From the NCBI GenBank assembly GCA_039028975.1, contig JBCCHB010000082.1:6010-70009 (forward strand): a stretch of 64,000 bases of DNA, given 5' to 3'. The first letter of the stretch is position 1; each line of letters opens with the position of its first letter. Under the pieces are notes generated by a model. The model did no database searches. It saw nothing but the letters and a program-made list of their open reading frames with translations, and had not been told where the DNA came from. Shown here one piece after another: positions 1 to 8,580 of the stretch. Source of the DNA: JAHBNG01 sp039028975. GTDB taxonomy: Bacteria; Chloroflexota; Anaerolineae; Caldilineales; Caldilineaceae. Both the position numbers and the translations under genes were made by a program.

Positions 1-316
1 CACCACGGCCCGGGCTAAAGGGCTGCGCGAACGCAAACTTATTATGAAGTATCCTGTTCGTGTAGCCATCAACCCCCTTATCAGCACCATCGGCTGGACG
101 CTGCCCTATCTAGTTAGCGGCGAAATTATCGTTGCCCAAACCCTGGGTCTGGAGACACTCGGCCCGGTTCTGTTAGCCGGTGCCATTGGCGAAGATATGT
201 TCCTTGTTGCCAGTATTGTGATGATTTTAAGCGCCCTGGTCGTCATCGGCACATTGATATCGGACATCTTGCTAGCTTGGGTTGATCCGCGGATTCGGTT
301 TGAGCGGGCAGCGTGA
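1..316 (+). CDS. Oligopeptide/dipeptide ABC transporter permease B, C-terminal fragment
   Basis: This gene enters from the left edge; the reading frame is open from base 2 and ends at TGA 314-316. The visible part begins with the cytoplasmic EAA-loop sequence TARAKGLRERKLI, which docks the permease onto its ATPase. Two or three membrane segments follow (around PLISTIGWTLPYLVSGEIIV and ASIVMILSALVVIGTLISDI), then the terminal DPRIRFE typical of DppB/OppB permeases. It would form the membrane channel with the permease at 421 and use the fused ATPase at 2126. ATG 44 is internal to the family domain and is not the real start. Substrate is inferred from family only. Confidence 0.88.
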   Translation, partial: TTARAKGLRERKLIMKYPVRVAINPLISTIGWTLPYLVSGEIIVAQTLGLETLGPVLLAGAIGEDMFLVASIVMILSALVVIGTLISDILLAWVDPRIRFERAA

Positions 317-352
317 GGTGCGAAAGTTGAAAAGTGGAAAAGCACAATCATG

Positions 353-408
353 CCTTCAACCTTTCAACCTTTCAACCTTTCAACCTTTCAACCCTTTAAT
401 CCTTCAAC
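353..408. repeat. 8-bp tandem repeat between two permease genes
   Basis: Seven adjoining 8-base units (consensus CTTTCAAC; units 2-5 are identical, the others differ by 1-2 bases) fill much of the 104-bp gap between the permease genes. A GAAAGTTGAAAAG stretch at about 322-334 is nearly the reverse complement of two units, so the mRNA could fold into alternative hairpins just upstream of the next start codon. Confidence 0.8.
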
Positions 409-420
409 TTTAACTATACT

Positions 421-1608
421 ATGAGTGCAACGGTAGAATCACAAACACAAGATACAATCTTTGGTCGGCTGACATCGGGCTATACGAGGCGGCGCCAAGA
501 ACGTGCCCAACGTGCGCAGGAACGGCTCTACTACGCATCCCAGCGTCAGTTGGTATGGCATGCCTTTAAGAAACATAAGTTAGCCCTCTTTGCGCTTGTT
601 GCATTGGGCATTCTTTATATGCTTTCCATCTTTGCAGGGTTCTTTGCGCCTTTTGAACCACTAGAACGGTTTGAGGACTTTAACGATGCACCGCCGACCC
701 GAGTTCGTTTTGTTGACAATGAAGGGGCATTGACGTGGCCCTTTGTCTATGAGACGGTGAGCGAACTCAATCGCCAGACATTCCTGTATGAGTATACTGC
801 AGACGAGACCAAGCCTCACCCCATTCGTTTCTTCGTAGAGGTGGAGCCTTATACCATGTTGGGGTTTATCCCCATGCGGCATAAGCTCTTTGGCCTAGAA
901 AATCGCGATGTTCCGCTTCTGCTCTTTGGCTCGGATCGGTTAGGGCGCGATGTCTATTCGCGCATTCTCTATGCAGGGCGTATCTCGCTCTTTATTGGCT
1001 TTGGCGGTGTGTTGATCACCTTTGTGTTAGGCTGTCTCTTTGGTGGAATTTCAGGCTACTACGGCGGCGTGATCGATGATGTTATTCAGCGCATAATTGA
1101 AGTACTCATCAGCGTGCCGGACATCCCATTATGGATTGCGCTATCCGCGGCGCTGCCGCGAGACTGGGGTACCATCAGGATCTACTTTGCTATCACGCTC
1201 ATTCTGGGGATCCGCGGGTGGACAGGGTTGGCCAGGGTAGTCCGCGGCAAGATCATCAGTCTGCGCGAAGAGGAGTTTGCCTTGGCTGCCAAAGCGGCCG
1301 GGGCGAGCGATCGTCGCATCATCTTTCGCCATTTGCTTCCGGCCTTTGTGAGCTATCTCATCGTTCACATCACCCTGGCTATTCCAGGCATGATTTTGGG
1401 GGAGACGGCGCTCAGCTTCCTGGGTCTGGGCATCCGACCCCCTGCCGTTAGTTGGGGGACACTGCTAAAGGATGCCCAACAGCTTACGGTGCTGGCCAAC
1501 TTCCCGTGGCTACTGATTCCAGCAGCGTTTGTTGTGCTGGCGATTCTCATGTTCAACTTCGTGGGGGACGGAATTCGCGATGCCGCAGATCCCTATGCGT
1601 CGCGGTAG
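421..1608 (+). CDS. Oligopeptide/dipeptide ABC transporter permease C (DppC/OppC family)
   Basis: Inner-membrane permease partner of the preceding gene. A cytoplasmic N-terminus rich in Arg/Gln is followed by one membrane segment near residues 52-75 and a long external stretch to about 160. The binding-protein-dependent transport domain follows with five more membrane segments. The EAA loop reads EEEFALAAKAAGASDRRII, and GETALSFLGLGIRPP is a family hallmark. At 395 residues it is about 100 longer than usual DppC, because of the extra external segment after TM1. Start ATG 421 directly follows a C/T-rich leader without a strong Shine-Dalgarno. The transporter presumably imports peptides or related solutes. 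Confidence 0.93.
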   Translation: MSATVESQTQDTIFGRLTSGYTRRRQERAQRAQERLYYASQRQLVWHAFKKHKLALFALVALGILYMLSIFAGFFAPFEPLERFEDFNDAPPTRVRFVDNEGALTWPFVYETVSELNRQTFLYEYTADETKPHPIRFFVEVEPYTMLGFIPMRHKLFGLENRDVPLLLFGSDRLGRDVYSRILYAGRISLFIGFGGVLITFVLGCLFGGISGYYGGVIDDVIQRIIEVLISVPDIPLWIALSAALPRDWGTIRIYFAITLILGIRGWTGLARVVRGKIISLREEEFALAAKAAGASDRRIIFRHLLPAFVSYLIVHITLAIPGMILGETALSFLGLGIRPPAVSWGTLLKDAQQLTVLANFPWLLIPAAFVVLAILMFNFVGDGIRDAADPYASR

Positions 1609-1701
1609 TACTAACCAGATTTCAACTCAGACCACAAAAATGGGAAGCTGATTGAAGAAGATTTTCAGGATTTTTCTTCGCTACAAAGAACTTGACTCGC
1701 T

Positions 1702-2112
1702 ATGCCCAACCAGCAAACCAATATCACGGAAGTTGTCCCGATGCTTGTCGTGCCTGATCTTGAGGCTACCACCCGCTATTATGAAGAGAAGCTCGGTTTT
1801 GAAATAGAATTTGTATTGGATGATGACTCGATGCGATATGCCGTTGTTCATCGGAATGGATTCTTCATACATTTTATCGGTGGTCACGTTGAGTCAGAGC
1901 CGGGTGCCAAAGGCGGCGTGAATATTTCTGTGACCAATGCTGACGAACTCTATGCTGAATTTCAATCCAAGGGTGCCTTTAGCAAGAGTTTCCCAACTTC
2001 GTATACGGCCATGCGCGAACACCCACCCGAAGATAAAGCGTACGGTACTCGTGACTTCATTATGATCGATCCCAATGGCTATGTCCTGGCCTTTGGTCAC
2101 CCGCTTGATTAG
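1702..2112 (+). CDS. VOC superfamily protein (glyoxalase/bleomycin-resistance fold)
   Basis: A 136-aa single-domain protein with the paired beta-alpha-beta-beta-beta layout of the vicinal oxygen chelate fold. The first half contains PMLVVPDLEATTRYYEEKLGF and the second ends with DFIMIDPNGYVLAFGHP, both standard for small glyoxalase-like or resistance proteins. It lies between the permease C and ATPase genes of a peptide transporter, 13 bp before the ATPase start, so it is probably co-transcribed. A detoxification or sequestration role is possible, but substrate and metal use cannot be read from the sequence. Confidence 0.85.
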   Translation: MPNQQTNITEVVPMLVVPDLEATTRYYEEKLGFEIEFVLDDDSMRYAVVHRNGFFIHFIGGHVESEPGAKGGVNISVTNADELYAEFQSKGAFSKSFPTSYTAMREHPPEDKAYGTRDFIMIDPNGYVLAFGHPLD

Positions 2113-2125
2113 GATAACGCACCAT

Positions 2126-4276
2126 ATGTTACCCGCTAGTACAAACCAACCCCTTGATGAACCTGTTCTCGAAATCAAAGAGCTAAAGACCCACTTCAAG
2201 CTTGATACGGGGACCATTCGCGCAGTCGATGGCGTGACGCTAACTCTGAACCGGGGCAAAACATTGGGTGTCATCGGTGAAAGTGGCTGCGGCAAGTCGG
2301 TAACTGCTCATTCAATCTTGCGACTCATTCCATCACCACCTGGCCGGATTGTCGAGGGCGAGATTCTGCTCCATCGTGACAATGAGATCATCGACATTGC
2401 TCAGCTCAGGCTCCATTCTGACATCTTACGGGGAATCCGTGGCAATGACATTGGCATGATCTTTCAGGAGCCGATGACCTCCTTTGGACCACTGCATACC
2501 ATCGGTAACCAGATCATGGAAGCCATCTTGAACCATCATGAAGATGTGTCGGAGGGTGCCGCGAAAGCTCAGGCCATCGATCTGCTTCGCCAAGTCGGTA
2601 TCCCCAATCCAGAACAGCGCATCGATGCCTATCCCCACGAATTTAGTGGTGGGATGCGGCAGCGAGCCATGATCGCTATGGCCCTTAGCTGTTCCCCCAA
2701 ATTACTCATTGCCGACGAGCCAACCACCTCTCTCGACGTCACCATCGAAGCCCAGATTTTGGAGCTGCTGAGCGAATTGCAAGAGCAGACCGGAATGGCC
2801 ATCATGCTTATCTCCCACAATTTGGCTGTCGTGTCAGAGATGGCCGATGAAATTGCTGTTATGTACTTGGGCAAGCGGGTGGAATTTGGTTCGACTGAGG
2901 CTATCTTCGAGAATCCACTTCATCCTTACACCCAGGGTCTATGGGAATCTATTCCCACAGTGGATGGCCCGCGGGAGAGGTTGGTGCCTATTCCTGGTGT
3001 CGTGCCTAGCCCCAGGGATCTGCCGTCGGGTTGCGTCTTCTCGTCCCGCTGCAGCCGCTTTATGCCGGGTATTTGTGATGCGCCCCAGCCAGTCCCCAGC
3101 ATAGAAGCCGAGCCAGGTCATTTTGTTAGCTGCTATCTTTATAGCGACGAACAGATGGAAGAAGCGAGGCATAAGGGCGTAGTGATTGAACTGGAAGATC
3201 AAGAGGAAGTTCAACGAGATGCAGCGATCACCACAGAACCAACGTCGAATGGTAGTTTACCTGCCCAATCATTCAAACCAATTGTAGAAGTACGAGACTT
3301 GCAGCAGTACTTTCCCATCCAGAAAGGCTTTTTACGCCGTACCGTGGGCTATGTCAAAGCCGTCAATGGGGTAGACCTCACCATCAACGAAGGCGAGACG
3401 TTAGGACTTGTGGGTGAGAGTGGCTGTGGAAAGTCAACGCTGGGTCGCGCGATTCTTCGGCTTTATGAGCCAACCAATGGTGAAGTGATTCTTCATCAAG
3501 ATGGGAAACGGTTGCCTGTCCTCCAGCTTGAGCGGCACGAGATGCGACCTGTTCGCGCCAACATGCAGATGATCTTCCAGGATCCGTTTGCTTCCCTTAA
3601 CGAGCGAATGAACGTGCTCCAGAATGTTATTGAGCCGTTGGTCTGTAACGAGATCGGCACCCCCCAAGAACGCGAGGCAAAGGCAGAGAAGTTACTGATG
3701 CAAGTTGGTTTACGCCGAGAGCATCTGCGTCGATATCCTCATTCATTTAGTGGCGGGCAGCGACAGCGTATTGGCATTGCCCGCGCCCTCTCTATCGAAC
3801 CCAAGTTTATTGTGGCCGATGAGCCAGTCTTTGCCTTAGATGTCTCAGTGCAGGCCCAAATCCTCAACCTGATGAAGGAGCTACAAGAGGAATTTGGTCT
3901 CTCTTACCTCTTCATCTCCCACGACATGGCTGTCATTCGCTACATGGCCGACCGCATTGCCGTCATGTATGTGGGCAAACTGGTTGAATATGCCCCCCGG
4001 GATGAATTGCTTCAACATCCAGCTCATCCCTATACGGAAGCGCTCCATTCTGCTGTGCCACGCTTGACCGAGCACAACCGCCGGGACCGTATCGTTCTGG
4101 AAGGATCACCACCGGATCCAAGCAATCTACCCCCAGGTTGTGTATTCCAGACTCGGTGTCGCTATGCCGAAGCCAGGTGTATGGACGAGGAGCCACTGCT
4201 GGAGGAGATTTCGGCTGGTCATTTTGTGGCATGTCATTTGGCCAATGAGCTAAAACTTGAGGGGATTGGTGGATAG
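2126..4276 (+). CDS. Fused oligopeptide ABC transporter ATP-binding protein (DppD-DppF type)
   Basis: One 716-aa chain carries both ATPase subunits that are usually separate. Domain 1 has Walker A GESGCGKS near residue 51, signature FSGGMRQR, Walker B LLIADEPTTSLDVT and a C-terminal oligopeptide motif with paired cysteines (GCVFSSRCSRFMPGIC). Domain 2 repeats the pattern: GESGCGKST near 430, FSGGQRQR, VADEPVFALDVS, then GCVFQTRCRYAEARC. An Asp/Glu-rich linker joins them. ATG 2126 is chosen because AGGA sits 11 bases upstream and the family homology starts just after it; an upstream ATG at 2075 would overlap the VOC gene. It powers the permeases at 1 and 421. Confidence 0.93.
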   Translation: MLPASTNQPLDEPVLEIKELKTHFKLDTGTIRAVDGVTLTLNRGKTLGVIGESGCGKSVTAHSILRLIPSPPGRIVEGEILLHRDNEIIDIAQLRLHSDILRGIRGNDIGMIFQEPMTSFGPLHTIGNQIMEAILNHHEDVSEGAAKAQAIDLLRQVGIPNPEQRIDAYPHEFSGGMRQRAMIAMALSCSPKLLIADEPTTSLDVTIEAQILELLSELQEQTGMAIMLISHNLAVVSEMADEIAVMYLGKRVEFGSTEAIFENPLHPYTQGLWESIPTVDGPRERLVPIPGVVPSPRDLPSGCVFSSRCSRFMPGICDAPQPVPSIEAEPGHFVSCYLYSDEQMEEARHKGVVIELEDQEEVQRDAAITTEPTSNGSLPAQSFKPIVEVRDLQQYFPIQKGFLRRTVGYVKAVNGVDLTINEGETLGLVGESGCGKSTLGRAILRLYEPTNGEVILHQDGKRLPVLQLERHEMRPVRANMQMIFQDPFASLNERMNVLQNVIEPLVCNEIGTPQEREAKAEKLLMQVGLRREHLRRYPHSFSGGQRQRIGIARALSIEPKFIVADEPVFALDVSVQAQILNLMKELQEEFGLSYLFISHDMAVIRYMADRIAVMYVGKLVEYAPRDELLQHPAHPYTEALHSAVPRLTEHNRRDRIVLEGSPPDPSNLPPGCVFQTRCRYAEARCMDEEPLLEEISAGHFVACHLANELKLEGIGG

Positions 4277-4514
4277 CTGACTATACCATAGATTCGTTGA
4301 TCATTTTATGGTCAATTTGAAAACCGAATTTTTCCACAGCTCTTCAAGAACAACCAAACTATGATTATCAAACGGGACCAAGCATAGAAGAGCTACGTTG
4401 TATACACCTTGTACACACTTCCCCCAACGTAACGACTTTATGGTACTAAAGCTATCGATTGTTTGTGATAGATACCTTCTTATGTCGTCCACTCCCCAGC
4501 AAATTAAATATTGA

Positions 4515-4859
4515 GGTGCGACAGCTGGCCGATATGAAGATGACAATTGGAAAGACATTATACACTGGTCCATTCAGTGTTTGATTACTGCTGAGATGCT
4601 ACAAGTATCGCAAGAGAATGTCGATGAAATGACTGCCTCAGAAAACATAGAGGTTAAGCGGTTATTAGGGCTAGAGGGAGAGCTAGGAGAGATGATGGGT
4701 TTGTCCAACGATTTCTGTTACCAAGCTATTCGTCAGGTTGGGAACTATAAGGACATTTATAATCGCTATCTTGGTCCGAAGACCATCTTTGACCTACCTC
4801 GCGGACTTAATGCCCTTTACACAGATGGTGGATTGCTCTATCCTTTACCATTTAAATGA
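4515..4859 (+). pseudogene. Decayed C-terminal end of an amino-acid ABC transporter binding protein (AapJ/BztA type)
   Basis: The frame from about 4515 reads RYEDDNWKDIIHWSIQ, then NVDEM, RLLGLEGELGEMMGLSND, AIRQVGNYKDIYNR and GLNALYTDGGLLYPLPF. This matches the extreme C-terminus of general L-amino-acid binding proteins. A TGA at 4512-4514 blocks the frame upstream, and there is no signal peptide or N-terminal lobe; bases 4277-4514 show no clear continuation. No matching permease or ATPase genes flank it. It is best read as a remnant left by deletion or rearrangement. A TTG at 4581 could start a 92-aa peptide, but it would lack a complete fold. Confidence 0.7.
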
Positions 4860-4886
4860 TAAGTAATTTTCTAGAAAGAACAGACA

Positions 4887-5168
4887 ATGCCACAACGACA
4901 AAAAGTAATGATTCTTTACCTGTCCAACTCTGCCTTAGACAGCAACGTTACAGGATGGACTTTATACGACGGCACGGGTAAGACAAGGCCCACAACGGGT
5001 GATAGTGAAGTACCCCCTTATGAAACAGGATTAGATGCCCTATTGGATGGCTGGCGGGTGATCCAGTTTCCCCAACTAATTCCGCCCTATCCAAATATGG
5101 AATATACAACCTCATTTCACATGTTTGAATTTATCTTTGAAAAAATCGAGGAGACTGATGAATCGTGA
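4887..5168 (+). CDS. 93-aa conserved-looking protein of unknown function, coupled to a PhyH gene
   Basis: I do not recognise a named family. The product has no signal peptide or membrane segment and appears to be a small alpha/beta domain: a hydrophobic start MILYLSNSALDS, a central TGWTLYDGTGKTRP and a C-terminal FEFIFEKIEE. Its TGA at 5166-5168 overlaps the GTG start (5165) of the following oxygenase in a GTGA arrangement, so the two are translationally coupled and likely act together. Start ATG 4887 follows AGAAAGAACAGAC, a weak ribosome site. A role as a small partner or regulator of the oxygenase is inference from context. Confidence 0.7.
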   Translation: MPQRQKVMILYLSNSALDSNVTGWTLYDGTGKTRPTTGDSEVPPYETGLDALLDGWRVIQFPQLIPPYPNMEYTTSFHMFEFIFEKIEETDES

Positions 5169-6058
5169 GTACGAATACGACACCCATAGTTAACAAAGAG
5201 CATTTGCTTACCACAAACCAGATGGCCTCTTTTGCCGCTCGTGGATTTCTTCGTTTCGATAATTTGATTCCCCAAGACATCAACCAAGCTGTCATGGCTG
5301 AAATTGACGCTGGCACCATTGACCGACCAGCAGGTGGTTCATTGCTCTCCGAGTGCTATCCTCTACCTTCGCCTCTTGGCCAGATGCTTCGCCTGCCGGT
5401 AGTGCAGGGCGTCATCCAAAGCCTAGTCGGTCCCGATCCAATCTTTGATCACCACGCCATCCACATTCGGAAGCCCAACGAAGGGCATGCTCAAGGGTTA
5501 CATGGTGACTCAATCATCGATACGCGAATGCATTTTGACATTCAGCTTATGTATTTTCCCCACGATGTACCGCTGGAAATGGGTGGCACACTAATTTTAC
5601 CAGGGAGCCAATTCCGCCGCATCAACGAATCGGACATTGCTCGCTACCAGAACTTCCGCGGTCAAATCCCTATGGTCTGTGAGGCCGGCACCCTGTTGGC
5701 CCTTCATCACGGCATCTGGCACTGTGGCCGCCGCAATCAAACGGACCAGACTCGCTACATGTATAAAGTACGCTTGAACCCACGAGTTCGCCAGTTGCGT
5801 CTCTGGAATACAGACGATCTGGATGCTCAAATGGCCGATGATCCCTACAGGAGGAAAAATCGACAAGGGAGTGATGAGGAGAATCTTTACGTAATCTTAG
5901 GCCGCCGCGAGCCGTGGTTTGAGTACCCAACTGGACGCCTTGAGATTGTGAATCGCTCTAAATTCTGGCGTTTTCTGAGCGGGAATGAGGAATTTGACGC
6001 TCAATACTGGCTCACGCGGTTGGAGAACAAGCCAGAGAATTTATCCTTAGCAGCGTAA
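5165..6058 (+). CDS. Phytanoyl-CoA dioxygenase (PhyH) family protein
   Basis: A non-haem Fe(II)/2-oxoglutarate oxygenase of 297 aa with the double-stranded beta-helix layout. The iron-binding HxD is seen as H-G-D in GLHGDSIIDT, and the distal histidine lies in LALHHGIWHCGRRN. An Arg that would bind 2-oxoglutarate follows in QTRYMYKVRLNPR. Usual substrates in the family are small hydroxylated metabolites; the substrate here is unknown. GTG 5165 is the start because it overlaps the previous stop. It is one of three PhyH-family genes in the window, and their sequences are not close to one another, so they are not recent duplicates. Confidence 0.88.
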   Translation: MSTNTTPIVNKEHLLTTNQMASFAARGFLRFDNLIPQDINQAVMAEIDAGTIDRPAGGSLLSECYPLPSPLGQMLRLPVVQGVIQSLVGPDPIFDHHAIHIRKPNEGHAQGLHGDSIIDTRMHFDIQLMYFPHDVPLEMGGTLILPGSQFRRINESDIARYQNFRGQIPMVCEAGTLLALHHGIWHCGRRNQTDQTRYMYKVRLNPRVRQLRLWNTDDLDAQMADDPYRRKNRQGSDEENLYVILGRREPWFEYPTGRLEIVNRSKFWRFLSGNEEFDAQYWLTRLENKPENLSLAA

Positions 6059-6154
6059 ATGGGTACGTAACCTGGTCAAGGGGCTTATAATCATTAGAGC
6101 GCAATGTCGTTCTGAGAAACCGAAGAATCTCTCATTGACGTTGCAATCTACTGA

Positions 6155-8563
6155 TTACTCGTAACTCAATACTTCCCGTACTGTCAATCGCGACGCTCCC
6201 CGTGCTGGCAACCAGCTTGCCATTAGCGCCAGTAGCAGTACGATGAAGAGCCACAGAATCGCTCCATTCGTCGAGAAGATGTAGCTGGGCGCGGCCTGCA
6301 ATAGCGTTGTTCCTACAGTATTTGTGAGCACACGACTGGCGGGCAGGGCCAACGCGCTCCCAATGAACCAGCTGATCAGCCCAATCAATATACCCTCCAC
6401 CAGCACGATGCGCAGCACCGAACGATTGGAAGCACCAATCGCGCGCATCACGCCGATTTCACGCGTTCGCTCGATGACGTTGATGCTCATGGTCCCCATC
6501 AACCCCAATCCGCCGACAATGCCCAATAGCACGGCCATAGCCAATAGGAAGATAACAATCACGTCGAAGATAGTGCTGATGATAGTACGCGCCTGCGCGA
6601 TTGTCTGCATCTGTTGAACACGGAAGCCACTGTTCCGATAGCGTTCTTCAATGATCTGACCTAGTTTAGCCTGGTTATCTGCGCTGCGGTCAGTCAGTTG
6701 AACCAGTGAAATCTGCGCTCGGCCAACATCGTTGGTGATTTGAGCATAGTAATCGCGGTTCATAAAGACGTTCGCTCCGGTTAGCGCACCGCGCGAGATG
6801 CCCACGATGATAAAGTCCCGATCCTTATTTTCTACATTGAGCGTCACTGTGTCATACAGTTCCACGTCTTCCTCGGCGCCGATAAAATCGGTATTGACAA
6901 CGATAGCATTGGCATCATCCTCTAAAAGCCAGCGTCCCTCAACGATGGTCGGGTTGAGGGTTTCTGCATTCCAAGCTGGTGCATAGATAATGATGCTGTC
7001 GCTTTCAGTATCGTCAGGACGGACGCGGCGTGTCGAACCGAAACCCCATGTCTCTACACTCGCTACACCAGGTAGATTGATGACCTCGTTCTCAATTCGC
7101 TGGACGCGATAGGAGCGATCGAAGATGATCTGAATGTCATAATCGAAGAGATTGAGTACATCATCCACTGTTTGCTGTAATGAGGCACGTATGCTAAAGA
7201 TCGAGACAAAGATCACGCTGGCCAGCGACAGGGTGATGAGCGTCAACGTCAGCCTCGCCTTTCGCCGGAAGGTGTTGCGCAACGAAATCTGCATGGGACG
7301 TTCTATGGGTAGGATGTAGCGCAGGCCGACAAAGAAACGGTCGATTATGCCCGTGCCAAATTGTCCCTTACCCAGACCCTGTTCGCTGATGGCCTTTTGC
7401 ACGGTGACGCTCACGCCGCGCCACGTGGGGACGGATGCGGCCAGCATGGGCACAGTCAAACCGATAAGGACCTGTACAAGGACCACACGGGGCGAGAGTT
7501 GGAAGCCTGCCAGATCAAAATTAAGGAAGCCAGCAAAAAACGAGGCCAGCCCTAGTGCGCCCAGTCCAGCCAGTGGGATAGCAATAAGCACCGCGATGAC
7601 CCCAAAGAGCAGCACCATGACAAAGTACATGCCAGTGATTTGGTAGCCGCGTCCACCAATGGCCTTCATAATACCAATCTGGCGTACCTGCTGAGCCATG
7701 ATGGCGGAGAGCGTATTAACAATAAGGAACATGCTCAATGCCAGGGAGAGCACGCCAATCGCGCCCAGAATGGTCGATAGCGTGTCGAGAAAACTCTGTG
7801 CAGGGTGTTCGCCCGGCGGCGGCACCAGCGCAAAGATTACATTAACGTTTGCGCGTTCCAGCTTCTTCTGTACCGCTTTGGCAACGGCGTTAACGTGGTC
7901 AGCATCCAACCTGTTTTCGGCGACAGTGAAGACTACCTGATTGAAGTCCCGCGGCTCGCCCAGCCATTCCAGCGTATCAAAGTTAATGTAACCGTAGCCC
8001 GAACCATTGATGAAGGCCGGAAGTTGGCTGATATCATGCACTGTCCCAGCCATGCGCACCGCACGCTTCTTGCCGTTGGGCGGTTCGATAGTTAGCACAT
8101 CGTCGATCTCTACATTCCCCAAGCCCAGCGACGGTGACAGAGAGGCTCGCTCAATTAGCAACGCATGGCGTGGCGGTGGAAATTCACCATCTTGTGCCGC
8201 TACGCGATTGATGGCCATCTCCTTATAGTCGGGGATGGCATTTAGCTGCATGTTGTACCAAGTTTCATCGTCGGTTTGAAAGCGTACGTTGACAAAGCGC
8301 CTACCCTCGGCCTTGTCCACCTCTGGCATGGCTTCAATGGACTCGATCATATCGTCATCGAAGGTCGACAAGCAGAAGATGAGGCCGTCGGACGGATTGA
8401 CCGATGCATAAGCCGCGGGCAGACTTTGATCCACAATCACTTGTGCGCCCATGACCATGCCTATGGCAGTAATGCCGATGGCAATAGACAACAGCACCAG
8501 AATCGTTCGCGTTTTATTTGACCACAGATCGCGCAATACTTTGCGCCAACGTGGTGAGATCAT
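6155..8563 (-). CDS. FtsX/MacB-type ABC transporter permease with two FtsX domains
   Basis: An 802-aa inner-membrane protein. An N-terminal segment (NKTRTILVLLSIAIG) is followed by a roughly 220-residue external domain and three membrane segments near 265-390. A second module repeats this (RKARLTLTLITLSLASVIFV, external domain, final three segments), ending ARGASRLTVREVLSYE. This is the architecture of lipoprotein-release and mechanotransmission permeases (LolCE/MacB relatives). ATG 8563 has AAGGAG 9 bases upstream and lies 17 bp after the Bax1 gene, so it is probably in the same transcript. No cognate ATPase or membrane-fusion protein is adjacent, so its partner must be encoded elsewhere. 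Confidence 0.9.
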   Translation of the reverse strand: MISPRWRKVLRDLWSNKTRTILVLLSIAIGITAIGMVMGAQVIVDQSLPAAYASVNPSDGLIFCLSTFDDDMIESIEAMPEVDKAEGRRFVNVRFQTDDETWYNMQLNAIPDYKEMAINRVAAQDGEFPPPRHALLIERASLSPSLGLGNVEIDDVLTIEPPNGKKRAVRMAGTVHDISQLPAFINGSGYGYINFDTLEWLGEPRDFNQVVFTVAENRLDADHVNAVAKAVQKKLERANVNVIFALVPPPGEHPAQSFLDTLSTILGAIGVLSLALSMFLIVNTLSAIMAQQVRQIGIMKAIGGRGYQITGMYFVMVLLFGVIAVLIAIPLAGLGALGLASFFAGFLNFDLAGFQLSPRVVLVQVLIGLTVPMLAASVPTWRGVSVTVQKAISEQGLGKGQFGTGIIDRFFVGLRYILPIERPMQISLRNTFRRKARLTLTLITLSLASVIFVSIFSIRASLQQTVDDVLNLFDYDIQIIFDRSYRVQRIENEVINLPGVASVETWGFGSTRRVRPDDTESDSIIIYAPAWNAETLNPTIVEGRWLLEDDANAIVVNTDFIGAEEDVELYDTVTLNVENKDRDFIIVGISRGALTGANVFMNRDYYAQITNDVGRAQISLVQLTDRSADNQAKLGQIIEERYRNSGFRVQQMQTIAQARTIISTIFDVIVIFLLAMAVLLGIVGGLGLMGTMSINVIERTREIGVMRAIGASNRSVLRIVLVEGILIGLISWFIGSALALPASRVLTNTVGTTLLQAAPSYIFSTNGAILWLFIVLLLALMASWLPARGASRLTVREVLSYE

Positions 8564-8580
8564 AGTTGCTCCTTCATAGG

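Noticed and set aside
353..408. CRISPR-like short repeats
   Set aside because: The units are only 8 bases and directly adjoining, with no spacers and no cas genes.
4301..4573. 90-aa minus-strand open frame before the AapJ remnant
   Set aside because: It overlaps the remnant antisense, has no family features and lacks a ribosome site.
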